From contig JAIQFB010000024.1 in assembly GCA_020073485.1 (NCBI GenBank), positions 24,399 through 88,398 on the forward strand: a stretch of DNA of 64,000 nt. Reading direction: 5' to 3'. Positions 1 to 8,836 of this stretch are shown here, one piece after another. The notes below the pieces were generated by a model. That model saw only the letters and a program-made list of their open reading frames with translations, made no database searches and was not told the origin of the DNA. A program made the translations under genes and the position numbers. This DNA is from Terriglobia bacterium (GTDB lineage Bacteria > Acidobacteriota > Terriglobia > Acidiferrales > UBA7541). Each line of letters opens with the position of its first letter. Position 1 is the stretch's first letter.

Positions 1-2
1 CT

Positions 3-512
3 CTTGCCGAATCGCTTGCTTCGGTTGCCATCAGCGCCGCAGGACTCGTGGTCATCGTCCTTCCGTTCAGTGCCGTCGTCCGCTTGCATGGCGTCGATGT
101 TTCCGGCCCGCGCCTCCTGCTGTTCACGCTGGTGCTGGTCTGGGTCGGCGACACCGCGGCCTATTTCGCCGGCCGCGGTTTCGGCCGCATAAAATTGTGC
201 CCGCAGATCAGCCCCAACAAGACCTGGGAAGGCGCCATCGCCAATCTGCTTGCCGCATTGCTCGTGGGAGCCCTGTTTGGATACTGGACGCGCATCCAGC
301 CCTCGCATATGCTGGCTATGGCGGCCCTCGGCAGCGTGGCCGGGCAGATCGGCGATCTCTTCAAATCCACTTTCAAGCGCAGTGTCGGCGTAAAGGATTC
401 CGGAACGATCATCCCGGGACATGGCGGAATCTATGACCGCATCGACGCCCTGATCTTCGCCGCCCCCGCAGTCTGGTACTATTTCGAGTGGGTCGTCGTG
501 CGAAAGTTTTAA
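3..512 (+). CDS. cdsA: Phosphatidate cytidylyltransferase (C-terminal part, cut by window edge)
   Basis: CdsA makes CDP-diacylglycerol from CTP and phosphatidate in the inner membrane, the entry step to phospholipids. The open frame runs in from the left edge, so the N-terminal membrane segments are missing; 169 codons remain. The family signature is clear near positions 366-455: S-x-x-K-R, then K-D-S, then P-G-H-G-G and Y-D-R-I-D. Hydrophobic stretches in the first 50 codons and around codons 80-105 fit membrane helices. It is followed by dxr and rseP, the common bacterial order cdsA-dxr-rseP, which supports the call. The GTG at position 48 is internal, not the real start. Confidence 0.93.
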   Translation, partial: LAESLASVAISAAGLVVIVLPFSAVVRLHGVDVSGPRLLLFTLVLVWVGDTAAYFAGRGFGRIKLCPQISPNKTWEGAIANLLAALLVGALFGYWTRIQPSHMLAMAALGSVAGQIGDLFKSTFKRSVGVKDSGTIIPGHGGIYDRIDALIFAAPAVWYYFEWVVVRKF

Positions 513-585
513 CGCGGGTTGTAAGATTCGGCCCCTGCCGTGCGGTGTAGCCCCTTAGGAGCGGGCGTGAGAATTCCCGAATCTT

Positions 586-657
586 TGTAGGGCACGGCTT
601 CAGCCGCGCCGTAGAGCGCGCAATATCAATGCGGCTTTAGCCGCTGGCGGCGCAAAG
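586..657. repeat. Intergenic GGCTTCAGCC/GGCTTTAGCC repeat
   Basis: The gap between cdsA and dxr holds the phrase GGGCACGGCTTCAGCC followed by GCGGCTTTAGCCGC. Near-identical wording recurs at 3547-3613, 19948-20022, 32735-32815, 50119-50203 and 54597-54666. The short inverted arms could fold as hairpins. It is a member of a dispersed non-coding family, not a gene. Confidence 0.7.
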
Positions 658-673
658 ACATGGAGCATCTGTT

Positions 674-1861
674 TTGAAACAAATTTCCATCCTCGGTTCC
701 ACCGGATCGATCGGCAAGCAAACCCTCGCCGTCGTCGAAGCCATGCCCGACCGCTTCGCCGTCGTGGCCCTGGCCGCCGGAAACAATCTCGACGAATTGA
801 CACGCCAGGTCCTGCGTCACCGTCCCGAACTGGTTTCCGTAGCCACCGCCCCGCTCGCCACGGACCTTGCCACCCGTTTGCGCTCCGCTGGCCTGGAAAA
901 ATTGCCGGAGATTCAGCACGGCGCCCCCGGCCTCACCGCCGTTGCAACGCATCCCGCCGCCGCAGTCCTGGTTTCCGCAGCCGTGGGCGTGGTCGGCCTT
1001 GAAGCCACTTACGCAGCGGTAAAAGCAGGGAAGCAGGTCGCCCTTTCCAATAAAGAAGTCCTGGTCGCCGCCGGCGAACTCGTCATGGCCGCCGCCCGCC
1101 AGGCCAACGTCGAACTGCTCCCCGTCGATAGCGAGCACAACGCCATCCACCAATGCCTGCGTGCCGGCCGCCACTCCGAAGTCAAGCGCCTGATTCTCAC
1201 CGCCTCCGGTGGCCCGTTCCGCAAAACGCCCCTTGCCGAAATGGCCGCGGCCACCCCGGAGCAGGCCCTGGCCCATCCCAACTGGCGCATGGGCCGCCGA
1301 ATCACCATCGACTCCGCCACCCTGGTAAATAAAGGTTTCGAGGTTATCGAGGCTCACTTGCTTTTCGACATGCGCCCCGACCAGATTGACGTCGTCATCC
1401 ACCCGCAGTCCACGGTGCACTCCATGGTCGAGTATGTGGACGGGTCCATCTTGGCGCAACTCGGCCCAGCGGATATGCGCATGCCCATCCAATATGCGCT
1501 AACCTACCCGGAGCGGGCCGCATCTAAGGATATAGCCCTGGACTGGAGCAAGTTGCGCCGCCTCGATTTCGCGAAAGTTTCGACGCGGCGTTTTCCGTGT
1601 CTGCGCCTGGCCCGCGAAGCGCTGAAAAAGAAAGGCGCGTATCCCTGCGTTTTTAACGCAGCCGATGAAGTGGCCGTTGAGGCCTTCCTCGATCGCCGCT
1701 TGCCGTTCCCGGGCATCGCCGAAGTGATCGAGCGCGTACTGGCCCGCACGCCGCGCACGAAAATCGCGGCGATCGCCGACGTCCTCGCCGCCGACGCCGA
1801 GGCCCGCCGCATGGCCCGCGAGGAGATTGCGAAATTGCCCGCGAAAGCGGCAGCGGTATAA
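674..1861 (+). CDS. dxr: 1-deoxy-D-xylulose 5-phosphate reductoisomerase
   Basis: Dxr (IspC) converts 1-deoxy-D-xylulose 5-phosphate to 2-C-methyl-erythritol 4-phosphate with NADPH, the committed step of the MEP isoprenoid pathway, in the cytoplasm. The 395-residue product has the NADPH-binding GSTGSIG at residues 8-14, SNKEVL at 125-130, the metal site VDSEHNA at 151-157 (Asp152, Glu154), the flexible-loop NWRMG at 203-207 and DSATLVNKGFEVIEA at 213-227. Length is normal for the family. The start is a TTG, chosen because MKQISILGSTGSIG is the expected N-terminus and no upstream in-frame start gives family sequence. Confidence 0.96.
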   Translation: MKQISILGSTGSIGKQTLAVVEAMPDRFAVVALAAGNNLDELTRQVLRHRPELVSVATAPLATDLATRLRSAGLEKLPEIQHGAPGLTAVATHPAAAVLVSAAVGVVGLEATYAAVKAGKQVALSNKEVLVAAGELVMAAARQANVELLPVDSEHNAIHQCLRAGRHSEVKRLILTASGGPFRKTPLAEMAAATPEQALAHPNWRMGRRITIDSATLVNKGFEVIEAHLLFDMRPDQIDVVIHPQSTVHSMVEYVDGSILAQLGPADMRMPIQYALTYPERAASKDIALDWSKLRRLDFAKVSTRRFPCLRLAREALKKKGAYPCVFNAADEVAVEAFLDRRLPFPGIAEVIERVLARTPRTKIAAIADVLAADAEARRMAREEIAKLPAKAAAV

Positions 1862-1930
1862 AGTTTTCGATAGGTGTTTCGAGCACGGGAAATTCGCGCA
1901 TTTTGCGATTTCGCAACAAGCAAATAGTGT

Positions 1931-1960
1931 TGTGATTCCGAACGAAGTGAGGAATCCCTC
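1931..1960. repeat. ATTCCGA...GAGGAATCCCTC-type repeat
   Basis: The dxr-rseP gap contains ATTCCGAACGAAGTGAGG followed by AATCCCTC. The reverse wording occurs at 61631-61663 and a doubled version at 51152-51248, so this is a dispersed repeat. No gene is visible in the rest of the 205-base gap. Confidence 0.6.
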
Positions 1961-2066
1961 CTGGATCGCAGTCTCATCGGGATTTCTCAGCGCGCCGCAC
2001 GCAGCGCAACGACAGCGGCAAGGTCAATGTAACTCGGCCAGTTGCCCGCACCCTTAGGAGAAGAAC

Positions 2067-3383
2067 GTGTCGGATTTTCTAGTCATGGCTGGTTCGGTCG
2101 CAGTCGTCCTCGGCGTCATGGTCCTCGTTCACGAGTGGGGACATTTCATCGTCGCCAAATCCTTCGGCGTCCGCGTCGAAATTTTCTCCATCGGCTTCGG
2201 CCCCCGCCTCTGGGGCTGGAAGCGCGGCGACACCGACTACCGCATCAGCGGACTCCCCCTGGGCGGCTACGTGAAAATGGCCGGCGACAATCCCCTGGAA
2301 GACCGCAAAGGCGATCCCGACGAATTCTTGTCCAAGCCGCGCTGGCAGCGCGTCCTGATCGCCCTCGCCGGACCCACCATGAACATCGTCCTGTCGGTTC
2401 TCCTGGTCGCCGGCATCTACATGCGCGGCAGCAAGCAGCCCGCGTTCCTCGACCGCACCATGGTTCTGGCCGGGGTTTTGGAAAATTCGTCCGCGCAAAA
2501 AGCCGGGCTCGCCCCCGGCGATCACATCGTCGACGTGAACGGCGTCAGCGACCCCACTTGGGATCGCGCCCAGCTCGAGTTGATGTCCACCTTGCCCGGC
2601 CACTCCATTTCTCTCGTCGTCGACCGTAACGGTCAGAAAATTTCCACCTCCGTCGCCGCCAGTCCCTCGGTCGAAGATGTCTTCGGATATCCCACCGACC
2701 GCCTCCTGATCGCCGCCGTCAGCCCGGGAACTCCCGCCGACCGTAGCGGACTGCAGGCCGGCGATGAAATTCTGAAGGTCAACGGAACTGCGCTCGCCAA
2801 CGGCGCCGAATTCCCGCCCATCGTCGAAAAAACCCAGGGCGCGCCCCTGGAACTCGACGTCCTGCGCGGCGACCGCACCTTGCACCTCACCGTCCGCCCG
2901 GCAAACGTGGGCACCACCAGCGGCGCCCCGCGCTGGCAGATCGGAGTCATGCGCACCGGCGAACTGGTCGACCGCCGCCTCTCGTTCGGCCCCGCCATCC
3001 TCGAATCGGCCGGCATGAACGCCCTCATGGCCCGCCAAATCGTCTTCGTCGTGGTCGAGTTGTTCCGCGGCCACATGTCTCTGAAACAACTCGAAGGCCC
3101 GCTGGGCATCGCCAAGGAATCCGGCCGCGCCGCGCGCCAGGGAATTTCCGAACTCCTTTCCCTCATGGCCATGATCGGCGTGAACCTCGCCGTCCTGAAT
3201 CTTCTCCCCATCCCGCCCCTCGACGGCGGCCACATCCTCATGCTTTTCATCGAAGGCACCATCCGTCGCGATCTCAGCGTGCGCGTCAAGGAGCGCTTCG
3301 TCACCGTCAGCATGGTCTTCCTGTTGCTGGTCTTCGCCATCGTTATGTACAATGACGTTTTGCGCCTGATTCCGCACCGCTAA
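2067..3383 (+). CDS. rseP: RIP zinc metalloprotease, site-2 protease family
   Basis: RseP cuts transmembrane anchors inside the inner membrane, classically releasing an anti-sigma factor fragment during envelope stress. The 438-residue protein has the zinc motif HEWGH at residues 22-26 inside the first membrane helix, two PDZ domains (about 125-200 and 215-285, each with the GLxxGDxIxxVNG pattern), and the second catalytic motif LDGGH at 385-389 in a C-terminal helix. A GGAGAAG ribosome site precedes the ATG. It closes the cdsA-dxr-rseP cluster. A sigma/anti-sigma pair at 46.5-47.7 kb is a plausible but untested client. Confidence 0.95.
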   Translation: MSDFLVMAGSVAVVLGVMVLVHEWGHFIVAKSFGVRVEIFSIGFGPRLWGWKRGDTDYRISGLPLGGYVKMAGDNPLEDRKGDPDEFLSKPRWQRVLIALAGPTMNIVLSVLLVAGIYMRGSKQPAFLDRTMVLAGVLENSSAQKAGLAPGDHIVDVNGVSDPTWDRAQLELMSTLPGHSISLVVDRNGQKISTSVAASPSVEDVFGYPTDRLLIAAVSPGTPADRSGLQAGDEILKVNGTALANGAEFPPIVEKTQGAPLELDVLRGDRTLHLTVRPANVGTTSGAPRWQIGVMRTGELVDRRLSFGPAILESAGMNALMARQIVFVVVELFRGHMSLKQLEGPLGIAKESGRAARQGISELLSLMAMIGVNLAVLNLLPIPPLDGGHILMLFIEGTIRRDLSVRVKERFVTVSMVFLLLVFAIVMYNDVLRLIPHR

Positions 3384-3403
3384 TAGCGGGAAGAGTTTTT
3401 TGT

Positions 3404-3613
3404 GGCACAGGCTTTTTACCCTGAGAAATTCGAAGGGCAGCCTGTGTGGTTTTTGCAATAGCAGATGGGATGCAGTCGGAATTGCGGTGCACAGACCCGC
3501 GCGGCAGGGAATTGCTCTGCGATAATTTTTTTGCGGCGGAAAATCTTTGTAGGGCACGGATTCAGCCGTGCTATTTCATGCGCAAAATAAACGCGGTTTT
3601 AGCCGCTTGCGCT
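3404..3613. repeat. Intergenic repeats between rseP and the Fur-family gene
   Basis: This gap holds two repeat phrases: GGCACAGGC...GCAGCCTGTG near 3408-3450, and GGGCACGGATTCAGCCGTGC with GCGGTTTTAGCCGC at 3551-3613, matching the copy before dxr. No supported gene lies here; the apparent 192-codon frame over 3446-4024 is a shadow of the regulator. Confidence 0.6.
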
Positions 3614-3653
3614 TGGAATTGGATGTTACAGCGCAGGATTCCCGCGGATTACC

Positions 3654-4151
3654 ATGCCCACCACCGCCCATCGCGTCTCCGCCGGAGAACGCATCAACGC
3701 CCACGAGCGCCCCGGCCGCCTCCAGGAGGCCCTGGAAAAGCGCGGCGTCCGCCTCACCCGCCAGCGCAAAATCCTCCTCACCGTGATGGACAGCGCCGAG
3801 CGCCACCTCGACGCCGGAGCCATCCTCGAGCGCGCCCAGAAGCTCGACCCTCGCGTCCACAAAGTCACCGTCTACCGCACCCTCGACCTGCTCAAGCGCA
3901 ACGGCCTCATCGACGAACTGGACCTCCTCCACCTGCGCGGCGACCAGCATTTCTACGAAAGCCACGGCCCCCGCGACCATATCCACGTCGCCTGTCTGAA
4001 ATGCGGCAAAGTCCGCGAATTTGAGTCCGAACTTTACGAAAAACTAAAAAAACAAATCGAAAAAGACTGCAACATCGAAATCACCCTAACCAGAACCGAA
4101 GTTGGCGGTTACTGCGAAAATTGCAGAAGGCAACGGCCGAAGGCAATCTGA
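3654..4151 (+). CDS. Fur-family metalloregulator (Fur/PerR type)
   Basis: A 165-residue cytoplasmic DNA-binding repressor of iron, zinc or peroxide genes. The winged helix covers about residues 25-95 (RLTRQRKILL, then VTVYRTLDLL as recognition helix). The dimerisation/metal domain has HGPRDHIHVACLKCG (His104, His109, His111, Cys114, Cys117) and CENC (Cys154, Cys157), a complete structural Cys4 zinc site. Fur, PerR and Zur cannot be separated from this sequence alone. It stands alone, converging on ribF. The ATG at 3654 lies right after a dispersed repeat; ATGs at codons further in are less likely because residues 20-40 already match the family. Confidence 0.9.
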   Translation: MPTTAHRVSAGERINAHERPGRLQEALEKRGVRLTRQRKILLTVMDSAERHLDAGAILERAQKLDPRVHKVTVYRTLDLLKRNGLIDELDLLHLRGDQHFYESHGPRDHIHVACLKCGKVREFESELYEKLKKQIEKDCNIEITLTRTEVGGYCENCRRQRPKAI

Positions 4152-4295
4152 GGAAGTACAGGAAGCAGAGGAAGTTAAGCAAGCAAGGGATCGGACTTTC
4201 GATCCCGCGGCGTTTGGGTGGATTGCTTTTTCATTTGTCGTTCTTTCTCTATTGCCTGTATTCCACCCTTCAAGTCACAAATCTCCCGCCCAAGA

Positions 4296-4450
4296 TTTAA
4301 GAATTCAAATCTGAAATTTGTCAGCTCTTCGCTCGCCCGCGAAACTCGGATTGCGCATCGACGGCTTGATATCAAATCTCAAATTTGAAATTTTCCGGTT
4401 TCTTGTCCGTCCGCCAATTTCAGATTTCCTGTCGAAGGTTTGAAATTTCT
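4296..4450. repeat. AT-rich AAATTTGA-type repeats in convergent gap
   Basis: Between the convergent Fur-family gene and ribF lie repeated words such as TCAAATCTGAAATTTG, TCAAATCTCAAATTTGAAATT and CAATTTCAGATTTCC. The same AAATTTGA/GATTTGAAA wording recurs at 38968-38999, 41539-41690, 44244-44276 and 53396-53426, always beside gene ends. No gene is seen in the 305-base gap. Confidence 0.6.
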
Positions 4451-4456
4451 TCCCCC

Positions 4457-5410
4457 TCACACCTTGCCCCGCACCTCCCCAAAATATTCCTTCGCCCGCG
4501 CAATATCCCGCCCAATTTGCTCCAGCAGCGCCTCCGCCCCCGAAAACTTCATCTCCTCCCGAATCCGCGAGTGAAACCGCACCTCCATCCGCCCGCTCGA
4601 AATCAGTTCGCTGAACTCGAACAGGTGGCTCTCCACCGTCACGCCGTGCCCGTCAAACGTGGGCCGCGTCCCCACATTGGTCACCGAAAAATACGTCCTG
4701 CCCGCCACCACGGATTCGGTCGCATAAACGCCGAGCTTCGGCAGCAATTCCTGCTCGGGACTTAAATTCAGCGTAGGCACCAGAATCTGGCGCCCGCGCC
4801 CCGCCCCCGCGCGAATCTCCCCGCTCAACGAAAACGCCCGCCCCAGCAGCGGAATCGCCTCCCCCACATTCCCGCTCAAAACCGCGTTGCGCACCGCGGT
4901 GCTGGAAACCACGCGCCCCCCGATTTCCACCGGCGCCACAATTTCCACCGCAAACCCATGCGCCTTTCCATACTCGCTCAGCAACTTCACATTCCCGGCC
5001 CCGCGGTACCCGAAACAGAAATTCTCCCCCACCAGAATCGTTCCGGCCGAAAGTCCCTCCACCAGAATTCGCTGCATGAACTCCTCGGGCGAAACCTGCG
5101 ACAGCGCGCGATCGAACCGCAGCACCAGCGCCGCGTCCAGTCCCAGCTCCTCCATCCCCGCCAGCCGCTGCCCAAGCGTCTGAATCATCGCCGGCGCAAT
5201 CTCTGGCCGCAGCAGGCGCAGCGGATGCGGATCAAACGTGATCACCAACGACCGCTGCCCGCTCGCCCGCGCCCGTTCCGCCAGCAGCCGCAGAATTTTC
5301 TGGTGCCCCAGATGCAGCCCGTCAAAATTGCCCACCGAAATCGCCGCGCGCGCGCCCATCCCAAATCGCGCGCCCCATTCTTCGGTCGAATGCAGCACCG
5401 CCATTGCCAT
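4457..5410 (-). CDS. ribF: Bifunctional riboflavin kinase / FAD synthetase
   Basis: RibF phosphorylates riboflavin to FMN and adenylates FMN to FAD in the cytoplasm. The 317-residue protein has the nucleotidyltransferase site GNFDGLHLGH at residues 27-36 and VSSTAVRNAV around 168-177, then the flavokinase domain with PTLNL at 212-216 and the catalytic-region VESHLFEFS (Glu260). Length is typical. Its ATG shares one base with the stop of the upstream hydrolase gene (TGATG), so the two are probably co-translated. Confidence 0.95.
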   Translation of the reverse strand: MAMAVLHSTEEWGARFGMGARAAISVGNFDGLHLGHQKILRLLAERARASGQRSLVITFDPHPLRLLRPEIAPAMIQTLGQRLAGMEELGLDAALVLRFDRALSQVSPEEFMQRILVEGLSAGTILVGENFCFGYRGAGNVKLLSEYGKAHGFAVEIVAPVEIGGRVVSSTAVRNAVLSGNVGEAIPLLGRAFSLSGEIRAGAGRGRQILVPTLNLSPEQELLPKLGVYATESVVAGRTYFSVTNVGTRPTFDGHGVTVESHLFEFSELISSGRMEVRFHSRIREEMKFSGAEALLEQIGRDIARAKEYFGEVRGKV

Positions 5411-6174
5411 CAGATCGCCACCTCGAAGTGAAGTCCGTCGTACGCCAGCGCGACATTTGCAAACCCCGCGTCGATCAGCCGCTGGTTGGTTTCCGCGTGC
5501 GGCAGTTCATGCGCAATGTGCGTGAACCACGCCCGCCGCGGCTTTAGCTCCCGCACCAGCTCCAGCGCCTGCTCCACCGTCTGGTGCATCGGGTGCGGCG
5601 CGTCGCGCAGAGCGTCCAGCACCAGATCGTCGAGCCCGGCCAGCAGCGGCTTCGACGATTCCGGCAGCACGCTGAAATCGGTAAGGTATGCCGCCGCCCC
5701 AAACCGGAATCCCAGCACTCCAATATCCCCGTGCCGCGCCGGGATCGGCACCACGCGCACCCCGATCACCTCAAACGGCCCGTCAATCTCGTGCAGCTGG
5801 ACCTGCGGAATCGTGCTGATGGCCGGAAGCCCGTCAAACACGTATGCGAACGTGCGCTTCAACGTCGCAAGCGTCTCCGCCGACGCATACACCGGCAGCG
5901 CGGATTTCTGCCGCATGTTGAACGGCCGTATATCGTCGAACCCCAGAATGTGATCGGCATGAGCGTGCGTGAACAGCACCGCGTCCAGCCGTTCCAGTCC
6001 CACGCGGAGCGCCTGCGTCCGGAAATCGGGAGTCGTGTCGATCACCATCGTCCCGCCCTTGTGCACCAGCAGCACGGAAGGACGCAATCGATTGTCCCGG
6101 GGATCCCGGGAAGTGCACACACGGCAATGGCAGGTGAGCGTCGGCACACCCATGGATGTGCCGGAGCCGAGCAC
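5410..6174 (-). CDS. MBL-fold metallo-hydrolase, PhnP-like
   Basis: A soluble metallo-beta-lactamase-fold phosphodiesterase-like enzyme. Metal ligands are visible in THAHADH (His70, His72, Asp74, His75) with later histidines in PARHGD and FTHIAHE. The N-terminal GSGTSMGVP and the cysteine cluster CHCRVC (15-20) are typical of PhnP-like/RNase Z-like hydrolases of unknown natural substrate. The annotated start is a GTG, but the upstream in-frame residues LELTV fit the usual family N-terminus, so translation may begin further up (for example CTG near 6210). It is coupled to ribF by a one-base overlap. No phosphonate genes are nearby, so phnP is not assigned. Confidence 0.85.
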   Translation of the reverse strand: MLGSGTSMGVPTLTCHCRVCTSRDPRDNRLRPSVLLVHKGGTMVIDTTPDFRTQALRVGLERLDAVLFTHAHADHILGFDDIRPFNMRQKSALPVYASAETLATLKRTFAYVFDGLPAISTIPQVQLHEIDGPFEVIGVRVVPIPARHGDIGVLGFRFGAAAYLTDFSVLPESSKPLLAGLDDLVLDALRDAPHPMHQTVEQALELVRELKPRRAWFTHIAHELPHAETNQRLIDAGFANVALAYDGLHFEVAI

Positions 6175-6223
6175 GGTAAGTTCAAGTACGGAATGGGATG
6201 TGGCGGGCAGGAGAGACCCTCGG

Positions 6224-6754
6224 TTACGGCCGGGACTTGGCCTGTTCTTTGAGCGCGGCGGCCGTGGCGGCCTTGGTCATTTCCATATAGGCCAGCTTCA
6301 AATTCCCCAGCACATCCACCAGCAGATTGTCTTCTTCCGGAGCGAGATTTCCCATCGTCTTCTCGCGCAGCGTGTCCAGCATGTCGATCATCTCGCGCGC
6401 GCCTTCCAGATCCAGCATAGGCTGCCCCGTGCGCGGGTCCGCGTATCCGCCCAGCAGCATGGCCGCATTCTGCCCCAGCGAACGCACCAGATTCTCGAAT
6501 GCCGCCGACCGCTTGGGCGTTTCCGCCGGCGAAGCCGCAGCAGGCACCGCGCCCCCCGGCACAAGTTTCGGTCCCGGCGCTGCCGATCCCGGTGCGGGAG
6601 CCGCAGTGCGAGCGGCGGTAGCAGCGCTGGCACTCGCCGCCGCTTCGTGCTCCCGATCCTGCTGCTCGGCCACTTCCTTGCGCAACTCACCTTCGGCCGT
6701 GAACAGCCGCCGGTCTACCACCTTAAAAGTTTCGTCGTGTTTGGATTCGGACAA
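6224..6754 (-). CDS. DUF1844 domain-containing protein
   Basis: A 176-residue protein of unknown function. The first half is charged and then Ala/Pro-rich (about residues 25-75) and low in complexity. The second half, from FENLVRSLGQNAAMLLGG to about residue 165, matches the DUF1844 pattern: a helix, a short DPRTGQP turn, then LEGAREMIDMLDTLREKT and a GNLAPEE turn before the last helix. The domain is common in acidobacteria, planctomycetes and deltaproteobacteria, with no known role. It lies 49 bases upstream of the hydrolase-ribF pair and may be its first cistron. Confidence 0.85.
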   Translation of the reverse strand: MSESKHDETFKVVDRRLFTAEGELRKEVAEQQDREHEAAASASAATAARTAAPAPGSAAPGPKLVPGGAVPAAASPAETPKRSAAFENLVRSLGQNAAMLLGGYADPRTGQPMLDLEGAREMIDMLDTLREKTMGNLAPEEDNLLVDVLGNLKLAYMEMTKAATAAALKEQAKSRP

Positions 6755-6840
6755 CGGGTTCTCCCTCAGCCATTCCTCAATTCATTCGCGTTGAGCCAGC
6801 AGTTTAGCACCCCCCCGCGCGCCCTAACAAGTGTTGACAT

Positions 6841-6970
6841 CTTACGTAGGACAGGCACTCTTGCCTGTCTCTTTCCCGCAAAGCACGGAGGTGAAACCAC
6901 AGGAAGAATGCCCTCGAATCCATTCGCTCTGTCGCACACTCAGGGACAGGCAAGAGTGCCTGTCCTACCA
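6841..6970. repeat. Inverted GTAGGACAGGC...GCCTGTCCTAC repeat
   Basis: The 298-base gap between the DUF1844 gene and mazG holds GTAGGACAGGCACTCTTGCC at the left and its inverted match GGCAAGAGTGCCTGTCCTAC at the right, about 130 bases apart. The same AGGC...GCCTGTCCTAC wording appears at 52545-52613 and 61740-61786. No gene is visible here. Confidence 0.7.
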
Positions 6971-7052
6971 AGCTTCCCCCTTGTGAATTGCCGCCCCGTG
7001 CCGTACAGTTTTTCTTCGCGCCTATTTCAAATTCTGGAGCTTACTGGCCGCC

Positions 7053-8039
7053 TTGCCTCCCCGAAAATCAAAGAAAAAAAAGAAATCGCCCCGTCCGGCC
7101 CGCAACGAGCACGGAGGTCCAAAGTCTGCGCGCCGACATGCCGCCACGAAATCACCCGTCCCAAAACCAAACCGCAAACCCACCGGCGATCTCTTCCAGG
7201 CCTTGGTCGACGTCCAAGCCCGTCTCCGCGCCCCCGGCGGTTGCCCCTGGGACCGCCAGCAAACTCACGCCACACTAAAAACATTTCTGATCGAAGAGAC
7301 CTACGAAGTCCTCGACGCCCTCGAATCAGGCAACTCACAAGAACTCGCCGAAGAACTCGGCGACCTCCTGCTCCAAATCCTCTTCCACGCCGATCTCGCC
7401 CTGGAAGCCGGCACCTTCGATATCTCCGACGTCATCACCGGCATTCACGACAAAATGATCCGCCGCCACCCCCATGTCTTCGGCAACGTAAAAGCCGACA
7501 CGCCCGCCGAAGTCCTAAAAAACTGGGCCCAACTCAAAGCCCAGGAAAAACTAGCCGCCTCCGGCGAGACCGCCGCAGAAAAACCTATCGCCCCCTCCGC
7601 CCTGGACGGCGTCCCGCGCAGCCTCCCAGCCCTGCTCGAAGCCTACCAACTGACCCGCCGCGCCGCCCAAGTCGGCTTCGACTGGGAAACCGTCGACGGA
7701 ATTTTCGACAAAATGCAGGAAGAGACCTCCGAACTTCGCGCAGCCCTCAAGGCCTCCCCTCCGCGCAAAGACAATCCGCCAATCGGGGAAGCGGCCGAGG
7801 AAGAAATCGGCGACATCCTGTTCGTGGCCGTCAATCTCGCAAGATTTCTCGGCTACGATCCTGAAGTAGCACTTAAGAAATCGAATCTGAAATTCAAGTC
7901 ACGCTTTCAGTTGATGGAAAAAGTGGCTCTCCAGTCGGGTGTGTCCCTCGCTCAGCTTTCTAAAGTGGAACTTGAAGTCCTCTGGGAATCCGCAAAAATT
8001 AAATCGAAGTCTCCTGCCGAACCCGTGAGCCAGCCATGA
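7053..8039 (+). CDS. mazG: Nucleoside triphosphate pyrophosphohydrolase MazG
   Basis: MazG hydrolyses (d)NTPs to monophosphates and pyrophosphate, a house-cleaning and stringent-response-related activity. The 328-residue protein carries two MazG domains. The first has GGCPWDRQQTHATL (62-75), EETYE (81-85) and the metal pair ELGD (101-104); the second, weaker one covers roughly 205-290 with EEIGDILF. The first 45 residues are Lys/Arg-rich and unusual. The TTG start is the first in-frame choice after the gap; a start nearer residue 46 would remove only this basic tail. The stop overlaps the next ATG (ATGA). Confidence 0.92.
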   Translation: MPPRKSKKKKKSPRPARNEHGGPKSARRHAATKSPVPKPNRKPTGDLFQALVDVQARLRAPGGCPWDRQQTHATLKTFLIEETYEVLDALESGNSQELAEELGDLLLQILFHADLALEAGTFDISDVITGIHDKMIRRHPHVFGNVKADTPAEVLKNWAQLKAQEKLAASGETAAEKPIAPSALDGVPRSLPALLEAYQLTRRAAQVGFDWETVDGIFDKMQEETSELRAALKASPPRKDNPPIGEAAEEEIGDILFVAVNLARFLGYDPEVALKKSNLKFKSRFQLMEKVALQSGVSLAQLSKVELEVLWESAKIKSKSPAEPVSQP

Positions 8040-8836
8040 AGCTGCGGGGAAGAGGAAAAACGAAACGCACTCTCCATCTGAACGGAGAACTTCGCAACGG
8101 GATCTTGATCCGCTCCTGTCACGGCATCGCGGAATTTGAAGCCTGCGTCCTGGTCGAGCGAAACGTCTGGCAATCGGCTGACGTGGACGTTGTCCCCATC
8201 CCCTTGTTCGTGGTCGCCGCGGAAACCGGCGGCCAGGTCATCGGCGCATTTCACGGCAAGGAACTGGTCGGCTTCACGATGGCCATCGCCGGATGGCGCG
8301 ACCGCAAGCCGTTCCTGCACTCGCACATGACCGCTGTCCTCAGCGCCTACTGGGATCGCGGCATCGGTCGCCGCCTCAAGCGTTTTCAGCGCGACGACGC
8401 CCTGTCCCGTGGCATTCACCTGATCGAGTGGACCTTCGATCCCCTGATCACCAAAAACGCCTACTTCAACTTTATGCGCCTCGGCGCCATCGCCCGCCGC
8501 TATCTCCCCAACGCCTACGGCATCACCACCAGCCCGCTGCATGCCGGCCTTCCCACCGACCGCCTGGTCGCCGAATGGCACCTGCGCTCCGCGCGCGTTT
8601 TGCGCGTCCTGGCAGGCAAGCGCGCCACCCCGGCATTTTCAAAAAAGGCGGCGCGCATCACCATTCCCGCGTCGCTCGAAGAACTAAAGGCAACCGACCC
8701 CGCAGCCGCCGCGAAAATTCAGTCCGAACTGCGCGCCCAGTTCCAGCACTGGCTCGGCAAAGGATATGCCGCCACGGCCGTCGCCCCCGGCAAATCGGGC
8801 GTCGACTACATCCTCGAACCCTGGAAGTCTCTGTGA
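8036..8836 (+). CDS. GNAT-superfamily acyltransferase (COG3375-like)
   Basis: A 266-residue predicted N-acyltransferase. The central segment has GELVGFTMAIAG-like strand sequence, a HSHMTAVLSAYWDRGIGRRLK acetyl-CoA-binding region and IEWTFDPLITKNAYFNFMRLG. This pattern belongs to a GNAT group usually encoded next to enolase-superfamily o-succinylbenzoate synthase/N-succinylamino-acid racemase genes, which is the case here. In some bacilli such a GNAT protein succinylates D-amino acids. That substrate is inferred from context only. Its ATG overlaps the mazG stop and its TGA overlaps the GTG of the racemase-like gene, so the three genes form a tightly coupled operon. Confidence 0.8.
   Translation: MKLRGRGKTKRTLHLNGELRNGILIRSCHGIAEFEACVLVERNVWQSADVDVVPIPLFVVAAETGGQVIGAFHGKELVGFTMAIAGWRDRKPFLHSHMTAVLSAYWDRGIGRRLKRFQRDDALSRGIHLIEWTFDPLITKNAYFNFMRLGAIARRYLPNAYGITTSPLHAGLPTDRLVAEWHLRSARVLRVLAGKRATPAFSKKAARITIPASLEELKATDPAAAAKIQSELRAQFQHWLGKGYAATAVAPGKSGVDYILEPWKSL

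Noticed and set aside
2079..3557. 492-codon open frame on the minus strand over rseP
   Set aside because: It is antisense to a gene with complete protease and PDZ motifs; its product is Asp/Gly/His-rich without domains, as expected from GC-rich antisense frames.
5969..7864. 631-codon plus-strand frame over the DUF1844 and mazG region
   Set aside because: It crosses two real genes and an intergenic repeat, is Arg/Pro-rich and has no motif.
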